Assembly: GCA_024331125.1 (NCBI GenBank)
Contig: JANDJI010000004.1
Span: 124,001-188,000 of the forward strand
Direction: 5' to 3'
From: Nitrospira sp.
GTDB lineage: Bacteria > Nitrospirota > Nitrospiria > Nitrospirales > Nitrospiraceae
DNA: 64,000 nt
Shown: one piece after another, positions 1 through 9,000 of the stretch
Layout: each line of letters opens with the position of its first letter
How positions within the stretch are numbered: the first letter of the stretch is position 1
Notes under the pieces: model-generated
The model's database searches: none
Told to the model about the DNA's origin: nothing
The model's input: only the letters and a program-made list of their open reading frames with translations
Program-made: the position numbers and the translations under genes

Positions 1-212
1 ACAGCGGCCTGTACTTGACCGAGCGAATCGCGCCTTTCAAGAAGGTCTCATTACAGGATGAAGATTGGGAAGTCGATTTGGCAGAAGAGAAGCACCCTGA
101 CCAGAGAGGATTTGTGATTGCAACATCCCCGTTGACTGACGAACAGTGGAAGGAACTCCCAGGTGGTTCCCTACAGGTCTTCAAAAATGGGCGACACGTC
201 CATGGGGCCTGA
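1..212 (+). CDS. C-terminal end of an unidentified protein (cut by window edge)
   Basis: An open frame runs from the window edge (first full codon at base 3) to TGA at 210-212, giving about 69 residues. No start codon with a ribosome binding site is visible, so it is most likely the tail of a longer gene. The peptide is charged, without membrane segments or cysteines, and ends in a Lys/Arg/His-rich stretch (QVFKNGRHVHGA). I do not recognise the family. The next gene-like feature is on the opposite strand. Confidence 0.4.
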   Translation, partial: SGLYLTERIAPFKKVSLQDEDWEVDLAEEKHPDQRGFVIATSPLTDEQWKELPGGSLQVFKNGRHVHGA

Positions 213-237
213 CCTCGCCTTGCATCAGATCAGCGCT

Positions 238-525
238 TCAGTTGCCTGGCCTACTCGCCTGGGCCTCGTCCGATTTTGCAGGCTCACTATGCCGGACAAG
301 AATGTAGGGGATCTTCAGAAAATGCGCATCCATCGTGATGACCGCCAGACCGTACTCCATCGCGGAGGCGGCAATCCACAGATCATTCGTTGGAATCGGT
401 GTGCCAGCGTTCCACCGCCCGTCAGGAATCACGGCATATCGCGCGGCCGTGTGTTTGTCGATCCCAGAAGCGAAGCGCTGAGAGACGACGATTGTCGCCA
501 TCAGCTGCTTCGTTCTTTTGCCCAT
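238..525 (-). pseudogene. C-terminal remnant of a VapC-like PIN-domain toxin
   Basis: The 95-residue frame matches only the second half of a PIN-domain ribonuclease: GTPIPTNDLWIAA carries the third conserved acidic residue of the VapC fold and VITMDAHF the fourth, followed by the typical final strand KIPYILV. The N-terminal half (first Asp and Glu) is missing: reading upstream in frame meets TGA nine codons before the Met at 525, and no cognate antitoxin lies next to it. PIN toxins cut RNA with a four-acid metal site, so this fragment should be inactive. I read it as a decayed vapC. A very short functional PIN variant is less likely. Confidence 0.6.
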
Positions 526-624
526 ACGGCTGCGAAGAAAGCCAACCCTTCATTGTCCGAGCACCACAGCATTCATCTAAATGGTGCTGCTGGTTAAACA
601 GCAGAGAGGCCGTCGGACACTGCT

Positions 625-846
625 CTATCGAATGCGTTTGATCGAGCAGTAAAGCCCATAGGCTTGGGCCGCAACGCCGGTCACGAGGAGCGCCAGCGCG
701 GTCCGAAGCCACGGTGAAGCAGGATGATCGAGGCCGTACATGCCGACGACGAACCCCAGGGCGATGGAAAGAGTGCCCACCGATCGCGCCACCACGCCTC
801 GCAGCCGCCAATCGGTCCGGGAGGGAGTGGGGGGAGTCACCGGCAT
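625..846 (-). CDS. Small two-helix membrane protein, unknown
   Basis: Predicted 73 residues starting MPVTPPTPSRTDWRL, with two hydrophobic stretches (about residues 24-36 and 45-60) separated by a short polar turn, and a basic C-terminus (CSIKRIR). An in-frame TTG six codons upstream (864) is possible, but the ATG at 846 follows a weak purine-rich GAGAAG. Family not recognised. It lies 130 bp downstream of the surface-adhesin-E-like gene on the same strand and could be cotranscribed with it. Confidence 0.45.
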   Translation of the reverse strand: MPVTPPTPSRTDWRLRGVVARSVGTLSIALGFVVGMYGLDHPASPWLRTALALLVTGVAAQAYGLYCSIKRIR

Positions 847-979
847 TGTCTTCTCACGAATCAAGGAACCGGCCGACGCCGGCAGTCAGAAGAAGAGAGG
901 GACCGTCGGCTTGCCCGCTCAGCGTTACCTATCCCGCTTCTATCGGCGCCGCACTGGGTCAGCAAGGCAAACAAGGGTG

Positions 980-1432
980 TCACTGGCCGGCACACACCAC
1001 TTCCCACAAGGCGTGATTGATGGTCTCCGGTTCGATCGGCAGCCACCGATCCACGTCCACGTAGCCTCTGGAAGCCTGGCCGGTTCCCATGTGGCCGGTG
1101 TATTCCGTGTAAGACAGGAAGCGAACCAGCTTTTGGCTGCAATCGATTTGCCTGAATGTCTCGCTTGAAAAAAACCGGTGCGGGGACATCATGAACAAAC
1201 CGAACCCGACACTGCCTTGCATCACCTTGTAATCGGTCAATTGCCGAACGGTCACCACCGGTCCTTCCTTGATCATGACATGGGGATCGATGTAGATGCT
1301 GCGGAGCCCCGAATCAAGATAGTCTCGGTCAACAGCCACCCAGCCGGCCAGAGCTGGACTGTGACCCACTGTCATAAGAACGAGGAAGAACGCCCAACGT
1401 CGGAGCAACCGGAGACGGATCAGGCTCTTCAT
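980..1432 (-). CDS. Exported protein resembling the surface-adhesin E / CNP1-like family
   Basis: 150 residues with a signal peptide (basic MKSLIRLRLLRR, hydrophobic core, cleavage near ALAG at about residue 29). The mature part has the layout of the small periplasmic adhesin-E-like proteins of proteobacteria and Nitrospirota: W-V-x-V-D-x-D followed by a tyrosine strand (SIYIDP), VRQLTDYK, a reduced cysteine pair (IDCSQK and EVVCAG) and a closing W-P-I-E-P-x-T sequence ending LWEVVC. The two cysteines probably form a disulfide. A good AGGAAGGAA precedes the start. Function is not known for the family; assignment rests on motif order only. Confidence 0.6.
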   Translation of the reverse strand: MKSLIRLRLLRRWAFFLVLMTVGHSPALAGWVAVDRDYLDSGLRSIYIDPHVMIKEGPVVTVRQLTDYKVMQGSVGFGLFMMSPHRFFSSETFRQIDCSQKLVRFLSYTEYTGHMGTGQASRGYVDVDRWLPIEPETINHALWEVVCAGQ

Positions 1433-1549
1433 GAACGTTCCTTCCTGGCCCCAGCCGGCCGAGCAAAGATACGTTATCCGGCGTTCGGAGAGAATCCCCG
1501 CACCACTTGCTTCTTGAAGCGGAAGAACGACTCGTCGAGGAGAGCGCGC

Positions 1550-1933
1550 CTATCCTTCAAACACGTGGCCGCATTTCAAACAATGTAATTTCGCCGCCAC
1601 GATATTTTTCCATTCCTCCAGTTTTTTCTTGTACGACTTGTTCCTCCACGTCCCGTATCCGATCCAGACGCCGAGAAAGCCGATGGTGGTGATCAAATCC
1701 AGCATGGCCTTTTCATTCTCCGATCCACCCGGTGTGCCGAAGCCCAGAATGATCCCCACATTGATCGGAATGGCGAGCAAAAACCCCTGAACATATCCCC
1801 ATGGCTGCCGTGGGGGGTTGTATTGCTCCGCCATGCCGCCTCGCACCCCTTCGATCGCCTCTTGACGGATCACATCACTGAGGCGCTTGGTCCCCTCGGC
1901 ATTGCATGAAGGACAGGTGACTTCGTCCGACAT
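1550..1933 (-). CDS. Zinc-ribbon membrane protein, unknown
   Basis: 127 residues. An N-terminal half-knuckle (CPSCNAEG, residues 7-14) pairs with a C-terminal CLKCGH, so the two ends may bind one zinc. Between them are two membrane helices (about residues 47-67 and 80-95, separated by a Gly-rich loop) and a lysine-rich segment. A strong Shine-Dalgarno (AGGAGGTG) precedes ATG 1933. Such ribbon-TM proteins are common and uncharacterised; no catalytic residue is apparent. Confidence 0.6.
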   Translation of the reverse strand: MSDEVTCPSCNAEGTKRLSDVIRQEAIEGVRGGMAEQYNPPRQPWGYVQGFLLAIPINVGIILGFGTPGGSENEKAMLDLITTIGFLGVWIGYGTWRNKSYKKKLEEWKNIVAAKLHCLKCGHVFEG

Positions 1934-2150
1934 GTGACACCTCCTACGGAATGAACATGGACAGCAAACCGGTCACGTTATGATAATACTTTTACGAGAG
2001 CCACGCCACTCTCCCCTCCTCATCAGGCCAGGAGCGGGCCGGGCATCCCAAGCCACATCGCGTTCTCCCTGAACTTCCAAATCTCGGCCCTCTGCCATAC
2101 AATGATGACAAACGGATCTACCACCCCAGACACGAGGAAAGGAGCCGCCT

Positions 2151-2741
2151 ATGACGCCTCATGAAAACCCGACGGTTTCGTTGTCGTTGACCATGATGAC
2201 TCTCCTCGCTCTCTTCACGGGGACCGTGCCGTCCGCCTTCGGCGAAGGAGGAGCCCGCCGCGACGTCATACGGCACGCCGTGGTTCAGACCGCGGAGGCC
2301 GCCGCTCCGATTTCCCTTTCAACGCGCGCCACAATTCTGGATCAGAGCGGGAACGTCCTGCGACAAGGGACCAACGGCTGGACGTGCGTTTCCGACAATC
2401 GAGACAAGGGCGGCCAGGGCCCCGTCTGCATGAACGAGTCTTGGGCCGAGTTTGCGAACGCCTTGAAAGCCAACCGTCTCCCCGCCGGCAACCAGATCGG
2501 TATTGCCTACATGTTGCGTGGCGGCCGGTCAATGAACAGCCCGACCCCCTCCGCAATGGAGACGCCGGCTGCTCACCCATCCGTCACAGAATTGGGGCCT
2601 CACATGATGGTGAGGCTCCCAAACCCAACCCTCTTAGCCGATTTGCCGACTTCCCCCGAACAAGGAGGACCGTGGGTGCGGTGGGCCGGAACCCCGTACG
2701 CCCATATCATCATCCCCATCGAGGGTGATGCGGCCCGGTAA
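2151..2741 (+). CDS. Exported protein of unknown function
   Basis: 196 residues with a signal peptide (hydrophobic core LSLTMMTLLALFTGTVPSAF, cleavage likely after AFG-E). The mature part has a WTCVSD...PVCMNESW pair of cysteines, probably disulfide bonded, and a C-terminal region rich in Pro and Gly ending GTPYAHIIIPIEG. GGAAAGGAG stands upstream of the start. The combination of a W-T-C sequence with a later A-H-I-I/M-I-P sequence is seen in uncharacterised secreted proteins; I cannot name a family. A 57-codon gene follows in the same direction. Confidence 0.6.
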   Translation: MTPHENPTVSLSLTMMTLLALFTGTVPSAFGEGGARRDVIRHAVVQTAEAAAPISLSTRATILDQSGNVLRQGTNGWTCVSDNRDKGGQGPVCMNESWAEFANALKANRLPAGNQIGIAYMLRGGRSMNSPTPSAMETPAAHPSVTELGPHMMVRLPNPTLLADLPTSPEQGGPWVRWAGTPYAHIIIPIEGDAAR

Positions 2742-2796
2742 CCGGCGGCACGTTCGATTGTGATCACATCCCACAGGAGAGACGACAGGTGACAGG

Positions 2797-2970
2797 ATGA
2801 GAATGTTCCAATTGCGCCAGACTCTTCATTATGAACTGACCATCGCGGCGGGGACCGAACAGGAAGCGATTCTCAAGGCGAAAGGGATTCCCTTGACTCA
2901 ATGGACCGCCGAACCAGGCGAGATCACGGCGAAGTTGGTCGACGAAACCGATGAAATCGATGAATACTGA
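2797..2970 (+). CDS. Small acidic protein, unknown (57 aa)
   Basis: ATG at 2797 follows ACAGG, and the frame runs 57 codons to TGA 2968-2970, ending in an acidic tail (DETDEIDEY). It begins MRMFQLRQTLHYELT and is soluble by composition. It lies 55 bp downstream of the exported protein on the same strand, so they may share a transcript. No family recognised. Support is limited to the ribosome binding site, codon usage like the neighbours and lack of a better frame. Confidence 0.4.
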   Translation: MRMFQLRQTLHYELTIAAGTEQEAILKAKGIPLTQWTAEPGEITAKLVDETDEIDEY

Positions 2971-3110
2971 GTACGAGACGGTCACGGCTGCCAGTTGCGC
3001 GTCATGACGGCAACCTGACGGGGAAGAGAAGGAGTCTCCTCGCTTCCCCTCCTGTGTTCCACTGTGCTCTCCCCTCGCCCAGAGCCGTCGAATCCCTCGG
3101 GATCGGTTTT

Positions 3111-3380
3111 TTAGGGATGGGCGCCGCCCGTCGGCTTCCCGCCGGCTTCCTCTATTCTGCTCAGACAGTCGTTAAACGCCACCCGTCGTTGAACGAACGA
3201 CCAGAACATCTTGTACTGGTTGACCCGTTCCAACTGCGTCACGTATTCGTTGCATTGCTGTTCTTTCCAGGGCTCCAGATTGTCGGGAGGGGCGGTTGAC
3301 GCCATCCAGGCTCCCAATCCTCCGCCGACAACAACCAAAACCAGACTCCCGATCACCACGATCATTTTTGTGCTGCTCAT
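3111..3380 (-). CDS. Single-pass membrane-anchored small protein
   Basis: 89 residues: a glycine/valine-rich N-terminal transmembrane anchor (residues 6-27) followed by a soluble part with two cysteines (EQQCNEY and FNDCLS) likely bridged outside the membrane. The start ATG 3380 follows AAAAGAGGG. It sits beside the tRNA-Leu gene. Family not recognised; probably a periplasm-facing anchored protein. Confidence 0.55.
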   Translation of the reverse strand: MSSTKMIVVIGSLVLVVVGGGLGAWMASTAPPDNLEPWKEQQCNEYVTQLERVNQYKMFWSFVQRRVAFNDCLSRIEEAGGKPTGGAHP

Positions 3381-3430
3381 GCATCCCTCTTTTCGTAACG
3401 TGACTCAGATCCGTCGGGTATCCTCCATAC

Positions 3431-3520
3431 TGGTGCCGGAGGCCGGAATCGAACCGGCACGGGCCTTGTGAGCCCGAGGGATTTTAAGTCCCTTGCGTCT
3501 ACCAATTCCGCCACTCCGGC
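3431..3520 (-). tRNA. tRNA-Leu (anticodon UAA)
   Basis: On the minus strand the sequence opens GCCGGAG and closes CTCCGGC-A-CCA, a perfect 7-bp acceptor stem with an encoded CCA end. The D arm contains GGTAGACGC, the anticodon loop is CTTAAAA (anticodon TAA), a long variable arm (CGGGCTCACAAGGCCCG) marks a class II tRNA, and the T loop is GGTTCGATTCC. All of this is diagnostic of tRNA-Leu(UAA), reading UUA/UUG. tRNA 3' ends are frequent island insertion sites, but nothing here shows a duplicated end. Confidence 0.97.
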
Positions 3521-3883
3521 AGTTCTGCCCCTTGATGACGCCGTACCCATTGCGCGTTGCCCTTCCGTCTTGGCGCCACGGGCGGCGAAACTGTAACATC
3601 GCGCCGGGACCGATTCAAGACAGAGGCCAAACGACGCATGATGCCCGAAGCTCTCAACCGCGCGTTGACGAAAGTCGCCCGGCCCGCGGATCCGGTCTGC
3701 GACAGCCGGAATGGCCCCTCTCATCTCTTGCATGTCCTCGGGCGGCATCGGTACTGTGTAACCACGCCCGCATCCACTCCGGGCCTTAGATTCTCTGAAC
3801 CGGCAGAGGCGACGTTGCACTTCTCCGGCAAGTCACGCACTTGCGCAAGGGACATAGCGGCAAACCCGGTTCCAAGGTGACGC
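3521..3883. other. Intergenic stretch without a recognisable gene
   Basis: About 360 bases between tRNA-Leu and the next plus-strand gene. Open frames on both strands have no homology I recognise and no convincing ribosome binding site. The promoters for the divergent tRNA and membrane-protein genes probably lie here, but I see no clear -35/-10 pair. Confidence 0.4.
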
Positions 3884-4669
3884 ATGCCGAAACAGAACGC
3901 GCCGGAGTCCAAACGCGCACCGGGTGCTCAACAGTTTGTCGAGCAGGTTCCCAAAGCTTTGGCCGGGATGGCGGCGTTCACCCTTCTGGCCTACCTTGAA
4001 GGGGTGATCTACACCCGATCGTACTTGTCGGAATTCGGAGCCTTATGGATCCTGGATACCGTTCCAATGGCCGTGTTCTTCGAGCGCAGTTTGTTGCCTC
4101 TGCTGCTCCTGCTCTTTTTCGTGCTCCTGGCCGTGCGGGGCCTCTTCGACATGGATCACACGGACCCGCCGAGAACGCGCAGGCGATTTAAAGTGTCGCT
4201 GACCACGATGATCTACGGTCCCTGGTGTCTGCTGACGCTGAGCGTTCTTGATTTCGCGCTCGATGTTCTCGGATACAAAACTCAGGCCCTTGTCGCTTCG
4301 GCCGCTTCCGCGCTTGCGCTCGTGTTGCTGGTCGCGTCGGGCATCGATTACGCGCTCGTCCGGTGGCGCAGGCCCGACATTCGACTCGATGGATTGATGT
4401 GGTACCCCGCGCTGGCCGCCGTCCTCATCGGCCTCTACGTGGTTCCGGCGCAACTCGGCCGCAATTTCGGCAAGTTTGATAAAGATCCTTCCCTATCGAC
4501 CCTCTCCACCATTCGTCTCTACCATGACGTGACCGAATACAGACTCCTCTTCTCGGTGGGCGATCGGTTATACGTGTTTCCCGCCCGTTTTGCAGAAGAC
4601 TTTCCCCCGATCGAAACCGTCTCCGCGTCACAGGTGGAGTCCATTCAACACGAACATCCGACGGACTGA
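3884..4669 (+). CDS. Multi-pass membrane protein, unknown
   Basis: 261 residues with about five predicted membrane helices (around residues 29-46, 58-86, 104-128, 136-154, 168-186) and a C-terminal soluble domain of some 70 residues with short strands (YRLLFSVGDRLYVFPARF) that may face the periplasm or cytoplasm. AAGGTG precedes the ATG. It is the first gene of a plus-strand pair with lgt. No enzymatic motif is visible and I cannot assign a family. Confidence 0.55.
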   Translation: MPKQNAPESKRAPGAQQFVEQVPKALAGMAAFTLLAYLEGVIYTRSYLSEFGALWILDTVPMAVFFERSLLPLLLLLFFVLLAVRGLFDMDHTDPPRTRRRFKVSLTTMIYGPWCLLTLSVLDFALDVLGYKTQALVASAASALALVLLVASGIDYALVRWRRPDIRLDGLMWYPALAAVLIGLYVVPAQLGRNFGKFDKDPSLSTLSTIRLYHDVTEYRLLFSVGDRLYVFPARFAEDFPPIETVSASQVESIQHEHPTD

Positions 4670-4791
4670 CCTCCGGTCGCCGGAGAACACCGCGACGAAT
4701 CGCGGAACGGAGATCGAGTCGATCGGCGAGCGGCTTGCAATGGACGCGGCCCTCCCCTATCATCGCCGCATCCGCAGGCAAAGGACACGAC

Positions 4792-5595
4792 GTGGGCTCA
4801 TTCGCCGCAATTCCCTTTCCCAACATCGATCCGGTTTTTTTCGAACTCGGCCCGTTGCAATTCCGCTGGTACGGCCTAATGTATCTTATCGGGCTCACGG
4901 CGGCCTATTGGTTGATCAAGCGCAAGGCCGCCGCACAGGCGTTGCCTCTCCCCCCCGAACAAGTCTACGACATGGTGGTCTTCGCGGCCTTCGGAGTCTT
5001 TCTCGGCGGGCGAATCGGCTATACGCTGTTCTATAACTTTTCCTACTACTCATATCAGCCTTGGAAGATCTTCGCCGTATGGGAAGGCGGCATGTCGTTT
5101 CACGGCGGGTTGATCGGCACCATCATCGCCCTGCTCTTGTTCAGCAAACGGCGCGGCGTTCCCGCCGCAACGGTCGCCGACTTGGCCGCGTCGGTCACGC
5201 CGATCGGACTGGGGTTCGGCAGAATCGGCAATTTCATCAACGGGGAACTCTATGGGCGAGAGACCGACGCGGCCTGGTGCATGGTCTTCCCGACCGGAGG
5301 GCCGGTCTGCCGCCATCCTTCTCAACTGTACGAAGCCGGGCTTGAAGGCCCGCTGCTCTTTACGGCCCTCTGGGCCATCGGCCGGGTGAAGACCCCGCCG
5401 GGAACGATCTTCTGGAGCTTCCTGGCCGGTTACGGCCTCTGCCGATTCTTCGTGGAGTTTTTCCGAGAGCCCGATCAGCACCTGGGCTTTCTCTTCGCCC
5501 ACGTCACCATGGGGCAGATCCTCTCCACTCCCATGATCGTCATCGGTGCGGCAATGTTGGCGAGGGGATTCCTCAAAGAAAGACGCACCGCATAA
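4792..5595 (+). CDS. lgt: Prolipoprotein diacylglyceryl transferase
   Basis: Lgt moves the diacylglyceryl group from phosphatidylglycerol to the lipobox cysteine of prolipoproteins at the inner membrane, the first step of lipoprotein maturation. The 267-residue product has seven hydrophobic segments, an early RWYGLMYL segment, the HGGLIG sequence with the essential histidine, the family signature GRIGNFINGELYGR, and RHPSQLYEA. I chose GTG 4792 because AAAGGA lies 6 bases upstream and the product then begins just before FPNIDPVFFELGP, as in other Lgt proteins; upstream in-frame ATG 4735 would add 19 unrelated residues. Lnt for the last step is encoded at 25.1 kb. Confidence 0.95.
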   Translation: MGSFAAIPFPNIDPVFFELGPLQFRWYGLMYLIGLTAAYWLIKRKAAAQALPLPPEQVYDMVVFAAFGVFLGGRIGYTLFYNFSYYSYQPWKIFAVWEGGMSFHGGLIGTIIALLLFSKRRGVPAATVADLAASVTPIGLGFGRIGNFINGELYGRETDAAWCMVFPTGGPVCRHPSQLYEAGLEGPLLFTALWAIGRVKTPPGTIFWSFLAGYGLCRFFVEFFREPDQHLGFLFAHVTMGQILSTPMIVIGAAMLARGFLKERRTA

Positions 5596-5688
5596 GCGGC
5601 GGGGTCCCGTTGTCGGTTCTCGGTTTTGAATTGGCGATTGGCAGATCTCCGAGGCTGTACCGAATGGCCATCAACCGGCAACGACTTC

Positions 5689-6066
5689 CTAATACGGCAT
5701 CTCGTCGTCATCGAGCCCCACATGGTGCCCCAGCTCGTGCATGACGGTTTCATAGACCTCGCGGACGATTTCCTCTTCACTTTGACACTGCCGCAGGATC
5801 GGCCCTCGATAGATCGAGATCTTGGCCGGCTCCGTTCCGCCGGCGGAAAAGAACGATTCCTCCGCAAGCGACTGGCCCTGATAGAGCCCCAGCAACTCGT
5901 CTTCGTCGCCGATTTCCAAATCCTCCAGCACATCGCGGGGAGGCTCCTCCTCAATCACCACGGCGATGGACTCCATCAGTTTCGCGTAGGGAGCAGGCAA
6001 ATCCTTGATCGCCCGCTTGACGAGCCGGGCAAAGGCTTCCGGCGAGATGAAACGACGGCCGGCCAT
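5689..6066 (-). CDS. Minimal zincin metallopeptidase-like protein
   Basis: 125 residues ending MHELGHHVGLDDDEMPY. HELGHH gives the HExxH zinc site and the following Gly-Leu-Asp-Asp-Asp provides the extended ligand seen in the short zincin-like family (metallopeptidase family protein, pfam Zincin_1). The N-terminal part (FISPEAFARLVKRAIKDLP) and the IYRGPILRQC strand are typical of the family. GGAGG lies 9 bases before ATG 6066. Substrate and role are not known for these proteins. It lies just upstream-convergent to lgt and 3' adjacent to addA on the same strand. Confidence 0.8.
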   Translation of the reverse strand: MAGRRFISPEAFARLVKRAIKDLPAPYAKLMESIAVVIEEEPPRDVLEDLEIGDEDELLGLYQGQSLAEESFFSAGGTEPAKISIYRGPILRQCQSEEEIVREVYETVMHELGHHVGLDDDEMPY

Positions 6067-6082
6067 TTCGACGACCTCCGCG

Positions 6083-9000
6083 TTAGAGCTCGACGGCCAC
6101 GCCGCACCGCAAAAATAAACAGTGAAACCGAGGCTCGACGTTCAGGCTCCGCCGCACCGCTTCCTTGTACACCTGAGCTTGCATCCGATACCGTTCGGCC
6201 CGAGCCGCCGCTTGTTCGACCTCAATCGCGTCGGTTTTATAGTCCGCCACCCAAACCGTTCCGTCAAGCCGGTAGATCACGTCGATCACCCCCTCCATCA
6301 CCTGTCCCTCTCCCCACGGCATCAGCAACGGCACTTCACGGCCGAGGATCTCGGCCGTTGCAAGTCGCCTGTAGAGATCGGACCGAGAAAAAAAGACCAG
6401 AAGCTCCCGGGCGGACTCAGCGACTGCTTCGGCATGGACCTGTTCTCCCGTCCCAAGGGCCGATTCGAGAACCGGGTCGAGCCGAGCCGATAATTCCGCC
6501 GGATCTCGCGAAAAATCCCACCGTTCGAGCAGGCGATGGACCACGACGCCGACCATCCGTCCGATCGCCGCTTCCTCCCCTCTCGAAGCCGAGAGACTCA
6601 CGGACGGCGCGCCTCTTTCCTCCACGCTCGCGCCCATGCTCGTGGGAGTGAAGAAGCACGGGGTCTTGCGCACCTGCTCCCACCGCACTGCCCGCTCACG
6701 CCAGCGAGTCGCAACGGCTTGCGCATCGATCAGGATCGATTCAGCTTCCTGTTCGCGTTGTCTGGACGGGCGTTTTCGTTCCGGAGCCGCGACCGCCACG
6801 TGGGGAATCACCGCAGCCCCCACTTGAAGATCGGCGGTCGAGCGGTCTCCGATCGTTCCCGTCGCGCCGGACTGCAACAGATCAAAGACGGTTTCGCCGG
6901 CCGAGCGGGCCGTGACCCCTCCGGTCAGCACCAGCAGGTCCTTGGCCCTCGTCATGCCCACGTAGAGCAATCGGCGCCGTTCCGCCTCTTCCCGCAGCCG
7001 CTGCTTGCTCGCGACCAGCAATGAGCCAAGCGAGCGATGGCGCCCCAGAGCAAGGCCGTAGATGCCGCTCGACCAATCGTAGGAAACCTGCTGAACATCG
7101 CGTCCGCGCCCGCTTCCTTGGTGAAGACCCGGCAGCACCACGATGGGAAACTCCAATCCTTTGGCTTTGTGAATGGTCAACACGTGCACGGCGTCCAAGG
7201 ATTCTTCCGTCAGCGGACTCTCCGATTCGTCCGGTTGTTCTTCCAACCTCGTACTCATCAGATCGACGAAGCGGCTGAAGGTCATGTGAGGCCGGTCGGC
7301 GAAGGACGCGGCCATCTGCCTCACCTTGAGAAGATTGGCCACGGCCTGTTCACCATGAAGGGAAGCGGCCGCCACCTCGAGGATCGGCAATCGGTCGAAG
7401 ATCCGATCCATGGCCTCGGCCAACGGCAGACCGGCGATGGCGCGATGGAGCCACCTCAAGTGAGCATACAGGCGCTGCACGGCGGCCGCCGCAGGATGGG
7501 ACCAGCCAGCCAGGCGATCCACGAACCGGTAATCGCAGAGCCCGGTCTGCCGAAGCTCGTACAGTTGCCGGTCCGTCAGCCCACCGAGCGGCGACCGCAA
7601 GAGACCGGCCCAGGCGACCTCATCATGGGGATGATCCAACACGCGTAACAGATTGACCAAGTCGATCACTTCTTGGCGCCGGTAGAAATGTTTTTCCCCC
7701 TCGATCACGTAAGCGATGTCATGCCGCCGCAACGCGTCCAGATACGCATCGGCCTGCGTGAGTTTCCTGAACAACAAGGCCACGTGACCCGGCTTGATCG
7801 ACGGGTTGCTCAGCACCTCGTCCGCCAGCCAGCGCGCCACCATTTCGCCATCGGCCCTTGTCGCCTCCGCCGCATCGAAGGAGACATCCGGTTCCCGAGG
7901 AACCACCACATGAAGCCGCACACCCGGCTCGATCGACATGGCGCCTCGTGGCCGACCGGCCTCCAACGGCACGTTCGCAGGTTGGACCAACGGCCGCCGC
8001 TCGAACAGCCGATCAAACACGCCGTTCACTGGTTCCAACAGGGCCGCGTCGCTGCGGAAGTTCGTCGTCAGGGTCAAGACCGTTCCCCCCTCACCCTCGA
8101 TTTTTTCGACCACTCGGTCAAAGGCCTCGATGTCCGCTCGACGGAAGGCATAGATCGACTGTTTCGGATCGCCGACGATAAAGAGTTTTCCCGGCTCAAG
8201 CGACAGATCCTGCCAGCGAGCCGCGCTTTCCCCAAGCCGTTCCGACAGAGCCAGGACGATCTCGTACTGGACGGGGTCCGTATCCTGAAACTCATCGACC
8301 AAGACCGCCCGATACTCCCGCTTGATTCGCTCGCGGACGGGCGGATGGTCATAGAGCAACGTTCTGGCCCGAGCCAATAGTCCGTCGAATGACAACCAGC
8401 CTTGCGTGACGAACGTGTCTCGAACCTGCCGGACCAGGGGAAGAAGCAGCGACAGAAGGTCGCGAAACACGCTTTCATCGACCGCCAGCAACTGCCGCGC
8501 CGTCTCAATCAGGGCGGCTGCCTCGTGAAAATCTTTCTCTTCCCATCCCGCCACACTGTCACCTACGTCTTTTTCGAGCCACTGCCGCTCTTCCGTCGAC
8601 AATCTCCGCAGGCCGGCCAGACCTTCTTCCGCCACCAGCTTCATCAGCGATGCGGCGGCGGCCACCATGTGTTCGACCTTTCGCCGTTTCGGCCGGTCAT
8701 GGATTTGCAACAACCGCCCGGCTCGCTCCTGTTGCTGCCGCAGCCACCGGACGACGGCCTCCGGCATCGCATCGGACGAGACCTGTCGTTGAAGGGCATC
8801 GAGATCGACCAATTCGCCGCAGAGGGCCCTGGCCATGTCTCGAATCGAATCCGGAGAAACCGATGTCAACACCCGCCGCCATAGACGATGATGGGGGCCG
8901 GATCGGCTCAGCTCTCGATCCAACCAGAGATCCCACGAGGCGGCGAAGTGTTCGTCGAATCGTTGGCCGTCGTCCTCTCGAAAATCGGGATCGACGCCGC

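Noticed and set aside
7673-8380. Long plus-strand frames opposite the AddA/AddB genes, nrdJ and topo VI genes
   Set aside because: They are antisense shadows produced by GC-rich codons; the opposite strand has clear protein motifs.
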